From positions 62,001-126,000 of the forward strand of contig NZ_JBLFEN010000008.1 in NCBI RefSeq assembly GCF_047345485.1: 64,000 nucleotides of DNA. The letters run 5' to 3'. Below the pieces are notes generated by a model. It worked only from the letters and a program-made list of their open reading frames with translations. It did not search any database and was not told where the DNA came from. This stretch comes from Jejuia sp047345485 (GTDB lineage: Bacteria; Bacteroidota; Bacteroidia; Flavobacteriales; Flavobacteriaceae). Below are positions 15,803 through 24,992 of the stretch, piece after piece. Both the position numbers and the translations under genes were made by a program. How positions within the stretch are numbered: position 1 is the first letter of the stretch; every line of letters starts with the position of its first letter.

Positions 15803-16666
15803 ATGAGACAACTTAAAATTACGAAGCAGGTTACCAATAGAGAAACCGCATCGTTAGATAAATATCTACAGGAAATTGGTAAGGTTGATTTAATTACAGC
15901 CGATGAGGAAGTGGAATTAGCACAGCGTATTAAGGCTGGCGACCAGATAGCTTTAGAGAAATTAACGAAAGCTAATTTACGTTTCGTAGTATCTGTGGCT
16001 AAGCAATACCAAAACCAAGGTTTAACGTTACCAGATTTGATTAATGAGGGTAATTTAGGTTTAATTAAAGCGGCACAACGTTTTGATGAAACGCGTGGTT
16101 TTAAATTTATTTCGTACGCGGTTTGGTGGATTCGTCAATCGATTCTTCAAGCATTGGCTGAACAATCTCGTATTGTACGTTTACCTTTAAACAAAATTGG
16201 TTCTATTAATAAAATTAACAAAACGTTTGCTTTCTTGGAGCAAAGTCATGAACGCCCACCTTCTGCTGAGGAAATTGCAAAGGAATTGGACATGACGATT
16301 AACGATGTTAAGGAGTCTATGAAAAACTCTGGACGCCACGTAAGTATGGATGCGCCTTTAGTTGAAGGTGAAGATTCTAACTTATATGATGTATTAAACT
16401 CGGGAGAATCTCCAAACCCAGATCGAGAATTATTACACGAATCTTTACGTACGGAAATTGAGCGTGCTTTGGAAACATTAACGCCTCGTGAAGCTGATGT
16501 TATTCGTTTATATTTTGGTTTAGGAAACCAACACCCAATGACTTTAGAGGAAATTGGAGAAACGTTTGATTTAACTCGTGAGCGTGTTAGACAAATTAAA
16601 GAAAAAGCTATTCGTAGGTTAAAACATACGTCTAGAAGTAAAATATTAAAAACATATTTAGGTTAG
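15803..16666 (+). CDS. rpoD: Primary RNA polymerase sigma factor (RpoD/SigA)
   Basis: The 287-residue vegetative sigma factor has region 1.2 (SLDKYLQEIGKVDLITADEEVELA), region 2 (LRFVVSVAKQYQNQGLTLPDLINEGNLGLIKAA, then FKFISYAVWWIRQSILQAL), region 3 and region 4 (LTPREADVIRLYFGL, then LEEIGETFDLTRERVRQIKEKAIRRLK). Region 1.1 is absent, which is normal for Bacteroidota and explains the short length. It recognises the TAnnTTTG-type promoters noted elsewhere here. It is monocistronic, followed by a strong terminator. Confidence 0.97.
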   Translation: MRQLKITKQVTNRETASLDKYLQEIGKVDLITADEEVELAQRIKAGDQIALEKLTKANLRFVVSVAKQYQNQGLTLPDLINEGNLGLIKAAQRFDETRGFKFISYAVWWIRQSILQALAEQSRIVRLPLNKIGSINKINKTFAFLEQSHERPPSAEEIAKELDMTINDVKESMKNSGRHVSMDAPLVEGEDSNLYDVLNSGESPNPDRELLHESLRTEIERALETLTPREADVIRLYFGLGNQHPMTLEEIGETFDLTRERVRQIKEKAIRRLKHTSRSKILKTYLG

Positions 16667-16747
16667 TAATTTTTAGATAAATATTACGACTAAATTAAGG
16701 TAACAACAGTTACAAAACATAACTGTTCGTTTTTTGATTGATGAAAG

Positions 16748-16779
16748 AACCCGCGGCTGATTACCGCGGGTTTGTTTTT
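16748..16779 (+). terminator. Rho-independent terminator after rpoD
   Basis: AACCCGCGG and CCGCGGGTT form a 9-bp GC-rich stem with a 7-base loop, followed by TGTTTTTG. Confidence 0.9.
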
Positions 16780-16813
16780 GTAATTTATGTACAGTATACT
16801 AAGAAAAGAATTT

Positions 16814-16821
16814 TATATTTG
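16814..16821 (+). promoter_or_regulatory. -7 promoter element for the BLUF gene
   Basis: TATATTTG matches TAnnTTTG and lies 67 bp before the BLUF start codon. Confidence 0.5.
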
Positions 16822-16888
16822 TAGAGGAACCTAAACGTATGTGGAGGTATAAAATATTTATATACAGTTAAAAAACCTCTAACCAACA

Positions 16889-17299
16889 ATGCTGAAAACT
16901 GTTTGCTACATTAGTGATGCTCGATTAAGCGAACCTCTAGAAAACGTAAAAGCCATCTATAAAAAAGCTAAAGAAAACAACTTAAAACATGATATTACTG
17001 GTGTTTTGATTTTTCACAAAGGTAATTTTTTGCAAGTGCTTGAAGGTATGGCAGAAAGTGTTGACCAGACTTATGAAAAAATAAGGTTTGACTCCAGACA
17101 TAAAAATATCATTAAGGTTATAAATATTAAAACTGAACAGCGCATTTTTGAAGATTATAGTTTTGGGTTTACCATTGTTAAAAGCAGTAACGAGTTTAAA
17201 GAGCTTACTGAGTATTTAAAATGGTTAAAAAATGCTGATAATAAAATTGCAAATAAATTAATAATTATGGTTGAAAATTTTATTCGAAATGTTGGATAA
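16889..17299 (+). CDS. BLUF-domain blue-light sensor (FAD), single domain
   Basis: The 136-residue protein is a BLUF domain plus a short C-terminal helix. The flavin-site triad is in exact register with AppA: Tyr7, Asn31 and Gln49 (AppA 21, 45, 63). The expected FLQVLEG and DITGVLIF motifs are present. At the position of AppA Trp104 it has Tyr90, and at Met106 it has Phe92 (EDYSFGF instead of DWSMGF). There is no output domain, so it must act by binding a partner, as do other short BLUF proteins. rpe follows 42 bp later and may be co-transcribed. Confidence 0.92.
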   Translation: MLKTVCYISDARLSEPLENVKAIYKKAKENNLKHDITGVLIFHKGNFLQVLEGMAESVDQTYEKIRFDSRHKNIIKVINIKTEQRIFEDYSFGFTIVKSSNEFKELTEYLKWLKNADNKIANKLIIMVENFIRNVG

Positions 17300-17341
17300 T
17301 AATTTCTAACCACTTAGCTAAAAAATAAAAAAAAAAGCGAA

Positions 17342-18004
17342 ATGAGTTCTATTTTAATTGCACCTTCAATGCTTGCTTCAGACTTTGGAAACTTACAAAG
17401 AGATACTGAAATGGTAAATAATAGTGATGCAGATTGGTTTCATATAGATGTTATGGATGGACACTTTGTACCAAACATTTCTTATGGTATGCCTGTGATA
17501 CAAGCTATTAAAAAGCATGCAACTAAACCTTTGGACGTACATTTAATGATTGAAAAACCTGAGCGCTATATTGAGGAATTTGCTAAAGTTGGTGCAGATA
17601 TTATTACTGTACATTACGAATCTACAGTGCATTTACATAGAACATTAAGACAAATAAAAGCCGCTGGTTGTAAAGCTGGTATTGTACTTAATTTAACTAC
17701 TCCTGTATCTGTTTTAGAAGATATTTTACCTGAGTGTTTTATGGTGTTGCTCATGTCTATAAATCCTGGTTTTGGAGGACAAAAGTTTGAAGATATTACC
17801 TATGGTCGTGTTAAAAAACTTCGCAAAATGATTAACGAACAAGGTTTAGAAACGCATATAGAAATTGATGGTGGTGTAACTGATAAGAACATAAAACAAT
17901 TAGTTGACGCAGGTGCAAATGTTTTTGTAGCGGGTAGCCATGTTTTTAAGAGTAATAACCAGCCTGAAACTATTAAAAATTTAAAAGTTATTGCTAATTC
18001 TTAA
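17342..18004 (+). CDS. rpe: Ribulose-phosphate 3-epimerase
   Basis: Rpe interconverts ribulose-5-phosphate and xylulose-5-phosphate in the pentose phosphate pathway. The 220-residue TIM barrel shows SMLASDFGNL, the metal-binding DVMDGHFVPNISYG, DVHLMIEKPE, SINPGFGGQKF (phosphate loop) and EIDGGVT, then GANVFVAGSHVF. Length is normal. It is cytosolic. The 3' end overlaps the convergent CBS gene by 4 bp. Confidence 0.96.
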   Translation: MSSILIAPSMLASDFGNLQRDTEMVNNSDADWFHIDVMDGHFVPNISYGMPVIQAIKKHATKPLDVHLMIEKPERYIEEFAKVGADIITVHYESTVHLHRTLRQIKAAGCKAGIVLNLTTPVSVLEDILPECFMVLLMSINPGFGGQKFEDITYGRVKKLRKMINEQGLETHIEIDGGVTDKNIKQLVDAGANVFVAGSHVFKSNNQPETIKNLKVIANS

Positions 18005-18420
18005 AATTGCTCTAATAGGTAGTTTATTAAATCTGTAGTAGTAACTATACCAACTAATTGGTTATTATTTATAACTGGTAATGCATGAAATTCTTTTTTG
18101 GCTAATATTTTTGCTACTTCTTTTATGGAGCAAGAGGACGAAACACTTTCTATGTTTTTCTTCATAACTTGATGTATTGTAAACATATTGTAAATCATTA
18201 CGTCTACAGCTGTATCGTTACTATTAGTTATATCTGCAAAACTTAACCGTAGCAAATCTGAATAGCTTAACATGCCGACAACTACGTTTTTTTCTACTAC
18301 AGGAATGTGCCTAATATTATAGCTCTTAAATAATTTCTCTGCTTTTTCTAAATTATCATCTTGTGCTAAGGTGATAACGTGAGGCGTCATTATCATAGAA
18401 ACAGGTGCTTTTCGTATCAT
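18001..18420 (-). CDS. Two-CBS-domain protein
   Basis: The 139-residue protein is almost entirely one CBS pair: MIRKAPVSMIMTPHVITLAQDDNLEKA with YNIRHIPVVEKNVVVGMLSYSDLLR, then VMKKNIESVSSSCSIKEVA with FHALPVINNNQLVGIVTTTDLINYL. Such modules usually bind adenine nucleotides and regulate a partner. No catalytic domain is attached and the partner is not evident. Between it and the polysaccharide locus there is a 133-bp gap in which I see nothing definite. Confidence 0.9.
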   Translation of the reverse strand: MIRKAPVSMIMTPHVITLAQDDNLEKAEKLFKSYNIRHIPVVEKNVVVGMLSYSDLLRLSFADITNSNDTAVDVMIYNMFTIHQVMKKNIESVSSSCSIKEVAKILAKKEFHALPVINNNQLVGIVTTTDLINYLLEQF

Positions 18421-18553
18421 ATCTTAAAGGCATTTACTTAATTACCAATAAAATTAATAATACTTTTATATAAAAAGCATGATAAAAATCATTCTAACTC
18501 AAAACTTAGATGATTTTCTTAATAAGAAGAAAAAAGACTTTAAAGCCTTGAAA

Positions 18554-19711
18554 TCAATACCATAACAAAGGATATTTAACAGGCATGTTTCGCTCTATTT
18601 CTTCTTTTTTAAATTTAGAATCGAGATTAGTCCATAGATTTAAATATTCGTTATTTTTAAAATGAATACCTCCAAATAAAAGAGCAGATTGTCGTACTGG
18701 CCAATCTTTAAAATACATAACATCTTTTGGGTATGGCCAACTCGATTTATCTTTTATGTAAGGATATAAAAATTGTAAACCTAGTTGTATCGAACGTCCA
18801 TCGTCGGTTTTATAGTCAAATAAATTATCATCTTTAGTTGATAGCAATTGGCATACGTTACTCATTGCATCTAAATTAAATAAAGAATAGCCATAAGGTT
18901 TTGTTCTACTTAATTCTTTTGGAAAACTACCATCAATAGCCATTTGGTTGGGTAATAAATTAGTTTTATAAAATTTTCTACAATAATTTAATTGACGATT
19001 ATCACCTACTAATCGAGCAAAAGCTGCAACTTGAACTGCCCAACATACACTATGGTTATTACCATTATCACGTTCTAAAATACCAAAGGCATGTGTTGTA
19101 AGCCAATTTAGATACTCTTTAAACCACTGTTTTATAGCTTGTAATCGAGATTGTTCTAATATATTAGATTCCGCAAGTACTTCTATGGCTAGTGCTACTT
19201 CAACCAAATGTACAGTATCTATTATACCAATACCTCTTCCTGTTACTTTACCCTTTATAGCCTGAGCGTATAATAAATTTGGATTCATCTTGGTTTCAGG
19301 ATTGACGAACCACGCCTCTAAATGAGGAATAAGCTGTTTTAAATGCTTTTTATCTTTTGTAATGATATATGAAGAAGCTAGAGTACCGGAAATATGATTT
19401 AACTGTATAATTGCTTTTCTGTGATGTTTAAAGTTATCAGGGTTTGATAAGCCATCTCGCCTAATATAAGCACCTTCTTTAGCATCAGGATTTGGCCACC
19501 AATAGTCACCTTCAGAATAAAAATCATGTTTTGTTCCAGCACTTCTGTTACAAAAACTATCTGTAACGGTAAGTGGTTTTAAATTAGAATAATCTTCTAC
19601 TTTATTTAAAATACGTGCTTTTTCAACATTTAATAAACTAAATTTTTCTTGAGAAGTTTCACAAGAAAAAATAGTACCTAATACTACTAAATAAACACTC
19701 AAAAATTTCAT
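18554..19711 (-). CDS. Alginate-lyase superfamily lipoprotein (PL5/PL38-like)
   Basis: The 385-residue protein has a signal peptide with lipobox (VLGTIFSC) and an alpha/alpha-barrel fold related to Pfam Alginate_lyase. Marks are the N-terminal DYWWPNPDAKEGAYIRRDG, central helices, the NNHSVCWAVQVAAFARLVGD segment (Asn/His typical of the active site), and KPYGYSLFNLDAM (Tyr candidate). It probably cleaves a uronic-acid polymer by beta-elimination in the periplasm or at the surface. It is the last gene of the susC operon, 38 bp after the GH2 gene. Assignment to PL38 (glucuronan/alginate type) rather than another barrel family is tentative. Confidence 0.72.
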   Translation of the reverse strand: MKFLSVYLVVLGTIFSCETSQEKFSLLNVEKARILNKVEDYSNLKPLTVTDSFCNRSAGTKHDFYSEGDYWWPNPDAKEGAYIRRDGLSNPDNFKHHRKAIIQLNHISGTLASSYIITKDKKHLKQLIPHLEAWFVNPETKMNPNLLYAQAIKGKVTGRGIGIIDTVHLVEVALAIEVLAESNILEQSRLQAIKQWFKEYLNWLTTHAFGILERDNGNNHSVCWAVQVAAFARLVGDNRQLNYCRKFYKTNLLPNQMAIDGSFPKELSRTKPYGYSLFNLDAMSNVCQLLSTKDDNLFDYKTDDGRSIQLGLQFLYPYIKDKSSWPYPKDVMYFKDWPVRQSALLFGGIHFKNNEYLNLWTNLDSKFKKEEIERNMPVKYPLLWY

Positions 19712-19749
19712 TTATAAAATTCAGGATTTAATTACTAATTATAAATACA

Positions 19750-22167
19750 TTACTTTATTGTTAAATATGTACCCTTAAAATTCTGGTTAAGCACCATCAT
19801 TTTTAATGGTTGGTCTTTCGTATTTCTTTTCACTTCAATTGATGCTTTTCCATTTGCCATTTCTATAGATTCACTACCTGTTGGTGTGCCTAAGCTTTTA
19901 AATGTTTCACCACCAGATAAACATTGAAAATACACTCTATTTTCATAATCTAAACATCTTAAGCCTTTACTATCAATAGCAGTTGCAGTTACTAAATAAT
20001 TCCCATTATCTAAAGCGTTATAATTTAATTTAAGTTCTTTCGCTTTTCCATTTTTTATATATCTATAATTTAGTTTTAATTCATCTTTAAACTCCTTATT
20101 ATCTGATGTTTTACCAACGGATACAAGTGTATTATCACCTTCTTTAAAACTCAAATTCCAGTTTAAACCTGCTGCAGGAAATACTTTAGTATCGCGCTTT
20201 TTTACACCTAGACTTTTACCATTTAAAAATAACTCAACTTCAGGACAATTACTATATACTGAAACGTCTCTAGTTTTTCCTTTTGGTCCTTGTCGCTCTG
20301 TCCAAGTATGAGATTCTATGTAAGTAAAGGGAACATCACTCCAGTAACTTTTAAATACATAAAATGCATCTTTAGGTTTTCCAGTTCTATCTACCAATCC
20401 TTTTTGATTCATATACGGTATAGCATTCTCAGGACGTAAAGGTGTTCCAAAATCTTTAAACGCCCACTGTACATTACCAACAAATGTAGAGTCGTTTTCT
20501 GAAATTCTAAGATGCCAATCAAAAAGATCAACAATATAATTTTCACTCCAATCTCCTATTTGGGCTATATTAGCAACGTCGGTTTGTACAATAGCCTCTT
20601 CCCATCCATCGGCCTGAATTTTACCTTCTCCAGTTATGGGGTTTTCAGTATGTCTACCAACATGACTAGACCCTCCATACTCAGCATGTAAAAAATGTGG
20701 GTATACGTTTTTATATTGGTCTATAGCTTTTTGATAACTTTTATAACTACCAGAGTACCAACCTGACCAGATTGAAGGTGAAAATACATCAACAATATGT
20801 GCGCCTTCATAATATTTACGAATAGCAGTTTTTCGAGTTGGATCTAACTCATGTGCATAATCATTTAATTCTTGTAAAAACGTATTAATTTTTTTTCTAT
20901 CATCGCCATTTTCAAAATCTGGAAGCCAATAAATTTCATTACCTAAAGACCATAAAATGACGCTTGGGTGATTATAATTTTGTTCTATAATCTCCTTTAA
21001 CATTGCTTTAGTGTTTACTTTCCACGCATCGTTACCTAAACCACCGCGACACCAGGGCAATTCGTCCCACACCAAAAGTCCTAATTCATCACAAGCTTTG
21101 TAAACTTCTGGATCTTGTGGGTAATGTGCTAATCTCACAAAATTAGCTCCCATATCTTTAATAAGTTCCATATCCTTTCTATGTTGCGCATTACTCATAG
21201 CAGCACCAACGCCAGCATGTTCTTCATGCCGATGTGTACCTCTTAACAACAAACGCTTACCATTTAAATAAAATGCACCATGGTCTTTAAACTCAAACCA
21301 CCTAAAACCCACTCGTTCTGATAAGATATCTTTAACGATTTTATTCTCAATTAACTCTACTTTTAGCGTATATAGATTTGGAGTTTTAGTATCCCAAAGT
21401 TTAGGGTTTTTAATATTCTTAAATGATATATTAGCTACATCCTGAGATATATCAACTAAGGCTGTTTGTACAACCTTATTACTGGTATCCATTAAAGATG
21501 CCTTAACTTTTAGTTTAGAATCTGTACCTTTATTTAATGTTACTGTAGCTAGTAATTCTGCATTTTCATTTGAAACATTTGGTGTAGTAATTTTTAAATT
21601 TGAAAGGTACTGAGGTGGCATTGTTTCCAACCAAACATCTCTAGTGATGCCTCCAAAAATAAAAAAATCACTTTTTTGAGATGGTATGACTTCAGGGTTA
21701 TAACCATTATCTGCACGAACTAAAATTTGATTTTCTCCATTATTAATAGCTTCAGTTATATCTATTCTAAAACCAATATAACCACCTGTATGTTCTCCTA
21801 ATTTTTCTCCATTAACATAAACCTCGCTTTCTATGTTAACACCCTCAAAGTATAAGTGATATTTTTGTCCAGACAATTTATTAATTTCTATATCTTTTTT
21901 GTACCAGCTAGCATTTCTGCGATAACCAGGTATCACATCGGTTGCATCTAGAGCATTCCACGAATGTGGTAAATTAATAGTTTCCCAACCTTTAGTCTCT
22001 AATGCTATGTCTGGAGACTTAACATTCTCATTTAAATATTGCCAATTCTCATTAATATTAATTCTTGAACGCTCATGATTTTCTGTTGTTTTAGAATTAC
22101 AGGATACTAATAACATAGTAGCACAAAAAAAACTCATGATACTATGTAGAGAAATATTAATTTTCAT
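19750..22167 (-). CDS. GH2 glycoside hydrolase (beta-glucuronidase/galactosidase-like)
   Basis: This 805-residue exo-enzyme has a lipoprotein signal (ATMLLVSC). A sugar-binding jelly roll (about 35-195, NLPHSWNALDATD) and an immunoglobulin-like domain (about 195-300) follow. The TIM barrel (about 300-600) has acid/base Glu411 (SLGNEIYW) and nucleophile Glu496 (HAEYGGSS). Two C-terminal beta domains end the protein. It removes a non-reducing-end beta-linked sugar, and in a uronate locus a beta-glucuronidase is plausible, but galactosidase cannot be excluded. It is the fourth gene of the susC operon, 91 bp after GH88. Confidence 0.88.
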   Translation of the reverse strand: MKINISLHSIMSFFCATMLLVSCNSKTTENHERSRININENWQYLNENVKSPDIALETKGWETINLPHSWNALDATDVIPGYRRNASWYKKDIEINKLSGQKYHLYFEGVNIESEVYVNGEKLGEHTGGYIGFRIDITEAINNGENQILVRADNGYNPEVIPSQKSDFFIFGGITRDVWLETMPPQYLSNLKITTPNVSNENAELLATVTLNKGTDSKLKVKASLMDTSNKVVQTALVDISQDVANISFKNIKNPKLWDTKTPNLYTLKVELIENKIVKDILSERVGFRWFEFKDHGAFYLNGKRLLLRGTHRHEEHAGVGAAMSNAQHRKDMELIKDMGANFVRLAHYPQDPEVYKACDELGLLVWDELPWCRGGLGNDAWKVNTKAMLKEIIEQNYNHPSVILWSLGNEIYWLPDFENGDDRKKINTFLQELNDYAHELDPTRKTAIRKYYEGAHIVDVFSPSIWSGWYSGSYKSYQKAIDQYKNVYPHFLHAEYGGSSHVGRHTENPITGEGKIQADGWEEAIVQTDVANIAQIGDWSENYIVDLFDWHLRISENDSTFVGNVQWAFKDFGTPLRPENAIPYMNQKGLVDRTGKPKDAFYVFKSYWSDVPFTYIESHTWTERQGPKGKTRDVSVYSNCPEVELFLNGKSLGVKKRDTKVFPAAGLNWNLSFKEGDNTLVSVGKTSDNKEFKDELKLNYRYIKNGKAKELKLNYNALDNGNYLVTATAIDSKGLRCLDYENRVYFQCLSGGETFKSLGTPTGSESIEMANGKASIEVKRNTKDQPLKMMVLNQNFKGTYLTIK

Positions 22168-22258
22168 TTTAAATTTTTGGTTTATTAATAAATGTCTAAT
22201 AAGGTTAGTGCTGTAATTGAAAAGACAACATTACTACAAATTAAATTACTAAAAAAAC

Positions 22259-23446
22259 TTATAATTTTTCTAAATCACGTAACCGAAGTAAAGTCTGTAA
22301 AAAATAGTAATCGCCGTATACTATAGGCTCATCCATTTCGTGACGTTTAGACCAATCACCAAAACTATGATTTAAAATAAATGGAATATTTAAATCTTTT
22401 GGTAAGATGTAATTTGTACTTTTTAAACTATTTACAACCTTTTTGCTGTAGTTTAAGTAGGCTTCGTTTTTTGTATACTGATATAACTCTACTAAACCAG
22501 ATGCTACAACGGTAGCCGCAGAAACATCTCTTGGAATATTAGGTATATCTGGATGACTAAAATCCCAATACGGAATTCCATCTTCAGGTAAATCTTTATG
22601 ATTTATAAAAAAATCTGCAGTATTTATAGCGCGATCTAAGTATTTTTTATCTTTTGTGTAACGATATACTGTAGTGTATCCATTTATTGCCCATCCTTGA
22701 CCTCTAGCCCATGCAGAATCATCATTTATGCCTTGATGGGTAACACGATCTCTTACTTGCCCAGAAATTGTATCATAATCTAAAACATGCCAAGTACTAT
22801 GATCCTTACGAAAATGATTTTTCATAGTGGTGTTTGCATGATTTACTGCAATAGAATAAAAGGTACTATCTCCTGAGATTTTAGCAGCCTCAAAAAGCAA
22901 TTCTAAATTCATCATATTATCAATAATAACAGGGAATTGCCATTTATCTTTATTAAAGTCCCATGAACGTATACTCTGTATATGAGGATTATATCGTGTG
23001 CTTAACGTTCTTGCACTCTTAACAATAATATCTCTATAATCTTGGTTGTCTTCAACTGTAAGTCCGTTTCCAAAACTGCAAAATATTTTAAACCCCATAT
23101 CGTGGGTTCCACCATTAAACTTTTCTTTCTCAACAAAAGCAGTCCATATTTTAGCACGTTCTTTAAAAGCTTTGTTACCAGTTAACATATAAATTTGCCA
23201 AAAATTTCCAGCGAAGAAACCACTAGTCCAATCTTTTGAAGGTCTCTTATTTATAGTTTTTGTTTCAGTAGAATAACTACGAGCAAATGCCATAGAATCT
23301 ACTCCATAATCAAGAAGTTGTGAGTATCTAGCGTTAAGTAATGCATCTATTTCCAGTTTAGATAGGTCTGTATATTTTTTATCCTCAGATTTACATGATA
23401 CACATGCAAATCCAAGGATAATAAATAAAAAACTAACTCTAAACAT
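22259..23446 (-). CDS. GH88 unsaturated glucuronyl hydrolase, lipoprotein
   Basis: GH88 enzymes hydrolyse the 4,5-unsaturated uronic acid left at the non-reducing end by polysaccharide lyases. I start at the ATG at 23446, giving 395 residues and a lipoprotein signal (IILGFACVSC). An upstream in-frame extension to 23566 would lie inside susD and is discarded. The catalytic pair appears as Asp116 (GGTHDMGF) and Asp176 (VIIDNMMN), 60 apart, close to the family spacing. DDSAWARGQGWAINGY is the family signature. It lies 16 bp after susD. It implies the polymer yields delta-4,5 glucuronyl ends. Confidence 0.92.
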   Translation of the reverse strand: MFRVSFLFIILGFACVSCKSEDKKYTDLSKLEIDALLNARYSQLLDYGVDSMAFARSYSTETKTINKRPSKDWTSGFFAGNFWQIYMLTGNKAFKERAKIWTAFVEKEKFNGGTHDMGFKIFCSFGNGLTVEDNQDYRDIIVKSARTLSTRYNPHIQSIRSWDFNKDKWQFPVIIDNMMNLELLFEAAKISGDSTFYSIAVNHANTTMKNHFRKDHSTWHVLDYDTISGQVRDRVTHQGINDDSAWARGQGWAINGYTTVYRYTKDKKYLDRAINTADFFINHKDLPEDGIPYWDFSHPDIPNIPRDVSAATVVASGLVELYQYTKNEAYLNYSKKVVNSLKSTNYILPKDLNIPFILNHSFGDWSKRHEMDEPIVYGDYYFLQTLLRLRDLEKL

Positions 23447-23462
23447 TAAACTAAACTTTGAC

Positions 23463-24974
23463 TTAGTATCCAGGGTTCTGAGGTAAAAGGTTAGGATTTC
23501 TTTCAAGCTCTTGTGCTGGTAATGGGAATAAATAATCTTGATTAGGATCAAAGTTTGGTTTTTCACCCTCTAAACCAGAGGCACTAAACACTTCAGAACC
23601 TAATCTTCTTCTAGCGATATCGTACCATCTTTTAAACTCAAATGCTAATTCTAATCTTCGTTCTTCTAAAACCATATCTCTAAAATCATCTTGTGATAAT
23701 CCAGAAACATCTTCAGGAAACGTACCGCCGTTTCTTGCTCTATCTCTTACTCTATTTACATAGCCTTCAGCTTCTGTAGATCCACCAGAAATTTCATTTA
23801 GTGCTTCAGCAGCAATTAATAAAACCTCTGCATAACGCATCATAGAATAATTATGCTGTGAAGCTCTACCGTTATTATTAGCAGTCACACCAGTATTACG
23901 GGTATATTTTGCAATATGAGGACGATTAACAGCCCTACTATTAAAGTTTCTGTAATTAGCAAATGGCTCTTCATTTCCATCAAAGATACCAGTAGCATCA
24001 AAACTTACAGCTTTTCTGTAATCTCTATCATCCCAAGTGTTATAAACTTCTAAAGAAGGTACAGCTACAGACCAACCGCCGCCAATACCATACTGTTCGT
24101 CGCTTCTAATACCTGTTAATGCTGGTTGGTAATCTTGACCAGCATCCCCATCTCTAAATCCATTAAAATCTAACGAAAATATTGGCTCTTTAGAACCATC
24201 AATTGTAGTAGCGTCAAATAAATCTTGAAAATCTGCTTCTAAAGCCAAATCATAAGCACCTTCATTATCTATAACACCTTTAGCCTCATCATAGGCGTCT
24301 TGATAGTTACCCATAGTTAAATGTACTAAAGCTAAATAAGAATGTGCTGCAGATTTTGCTGGTATTGATCTAGCTGGTTGTGTATTTGGCAACCACTGCT
24401 TTGCAAATTCTAAATCTGCTATAATATTTGAATACACATCTGCTGCTGAAGTTTTACTCATTGAACCTGCTGCTTCTACATCTCTTACAGGAGCATCTAA
24501 ATAAGGAATATCACCAAATTGTCGTACTAAATGAAAATAAGCAAATGCTCTAACGAAATATGCTTGTGCTGTTATCGGGTTCTTTTGCTCATCAGGAGCA
24601 TTTACTAAATCCGCTCCAGCAATAGCTTGATTTGCAGCTGCTATAATTTGATATGTTCTTCTCCAGTTATCTGGAATCATACCATTATCACCAGGTACAT
24701 TAAACTCGTTATGCTCTATTCTACGGGCAGATGTCGTTGGATCCCCAATATCTACCATATCACCACGTAATAATATAGTTAGTGACATTTTTCTTCCCCA
24801 AAAATCCTCATGAGTCATGTGTCCATATACACCGTTAACAGCCGTTTGTAAGTCTCTTGGAGATTGAAAAAATCCTTCAGGAGCTAATAAGCCAACTGGC
24901 ACTTCTTCTAAATCTGAACATCCTATTATTGATAACCCTATCAATAAAAAGAAAAATTTGTACGTTGTTTTCAT
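23463..24974 (-). CDS. SusD/RagB-family outer-membrane glycan-binding lipoprotein
   Basis: The 503-residue SusD-like lid protein has a lipobox (IGLSIIGC) and TPR-type helices (AQAYFVRAFAYFHLVRQFGDIPYLD, AKSAAHSYLALVHLTMGNYQDAYDEA). The C-terminal family signature follows (MMRYAEVLLIAAEALNEI, then LVLEERRLELAFEFKRWYDIARR). It forms the extracellular lid on SusC and binds the oligosaccharide. It is 18 bp after susC. The glycan bound cannot be deduced from sequence. Confidence 0.96.
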   Translation of the reverse strand: MKTTYKFFFLLIGLSIIGCSDLEEVPVGLLAPEGFFQSPRDLQTAVNGVYGHMTHEDFWGRKMSLTILLRGDMVDIGDPTTSARRIEHNEFNVPGDNGMIPDNWRRTYQIIAAANQAIAGADLVNAPDEQKNPITAQAYFVRAFAYFHLVRQFGDIPYLDAPVRDVEAAGSMSKTSAADVYSNIIADLEFAKQWLPNTQPARSIPAKSAAHSYLALVHLTMGNYQDAYDEAKGVIDNEGAYDLALEADFQDLFDATTIDGSKEPIFSLDFNGFRDGDAGQDYQPALTGIRSDEQYGIGGGWSVAVPSLEVYNTWDDRDYRKAVSFDATGIFDGNEEPFANYRNFNSRAVNRPHIAKYTRNTGVTANNNGRASQHNYSMMRYAEVLLIAAEALNEISGGSTEAEGYVNRVRDRARNGGTFPEDVSGLSQDDFRDMVLEERRLELAFEFKRWYDIARRRLGSEVFSASGLEGEKPNFDPNQDYLFPLPAQELERNPNLLPQNPGY

Positions 24975-24992
24975 ATTAATATTTTTTATTTT

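Noticed and set aside
18421..18553. Attachment site duplicating the tRNA-Arg 3' end at the far side of the locus
   Set aside because: No match to the tRNA 3' sequence is present in this gap.
23447..23566. Forty-codon upstream extension of the GH88 gene
   Set aside because: It lies inside susD in another frame, and the protein's lipoprotein signal begins exactly at the ATG at 23446.
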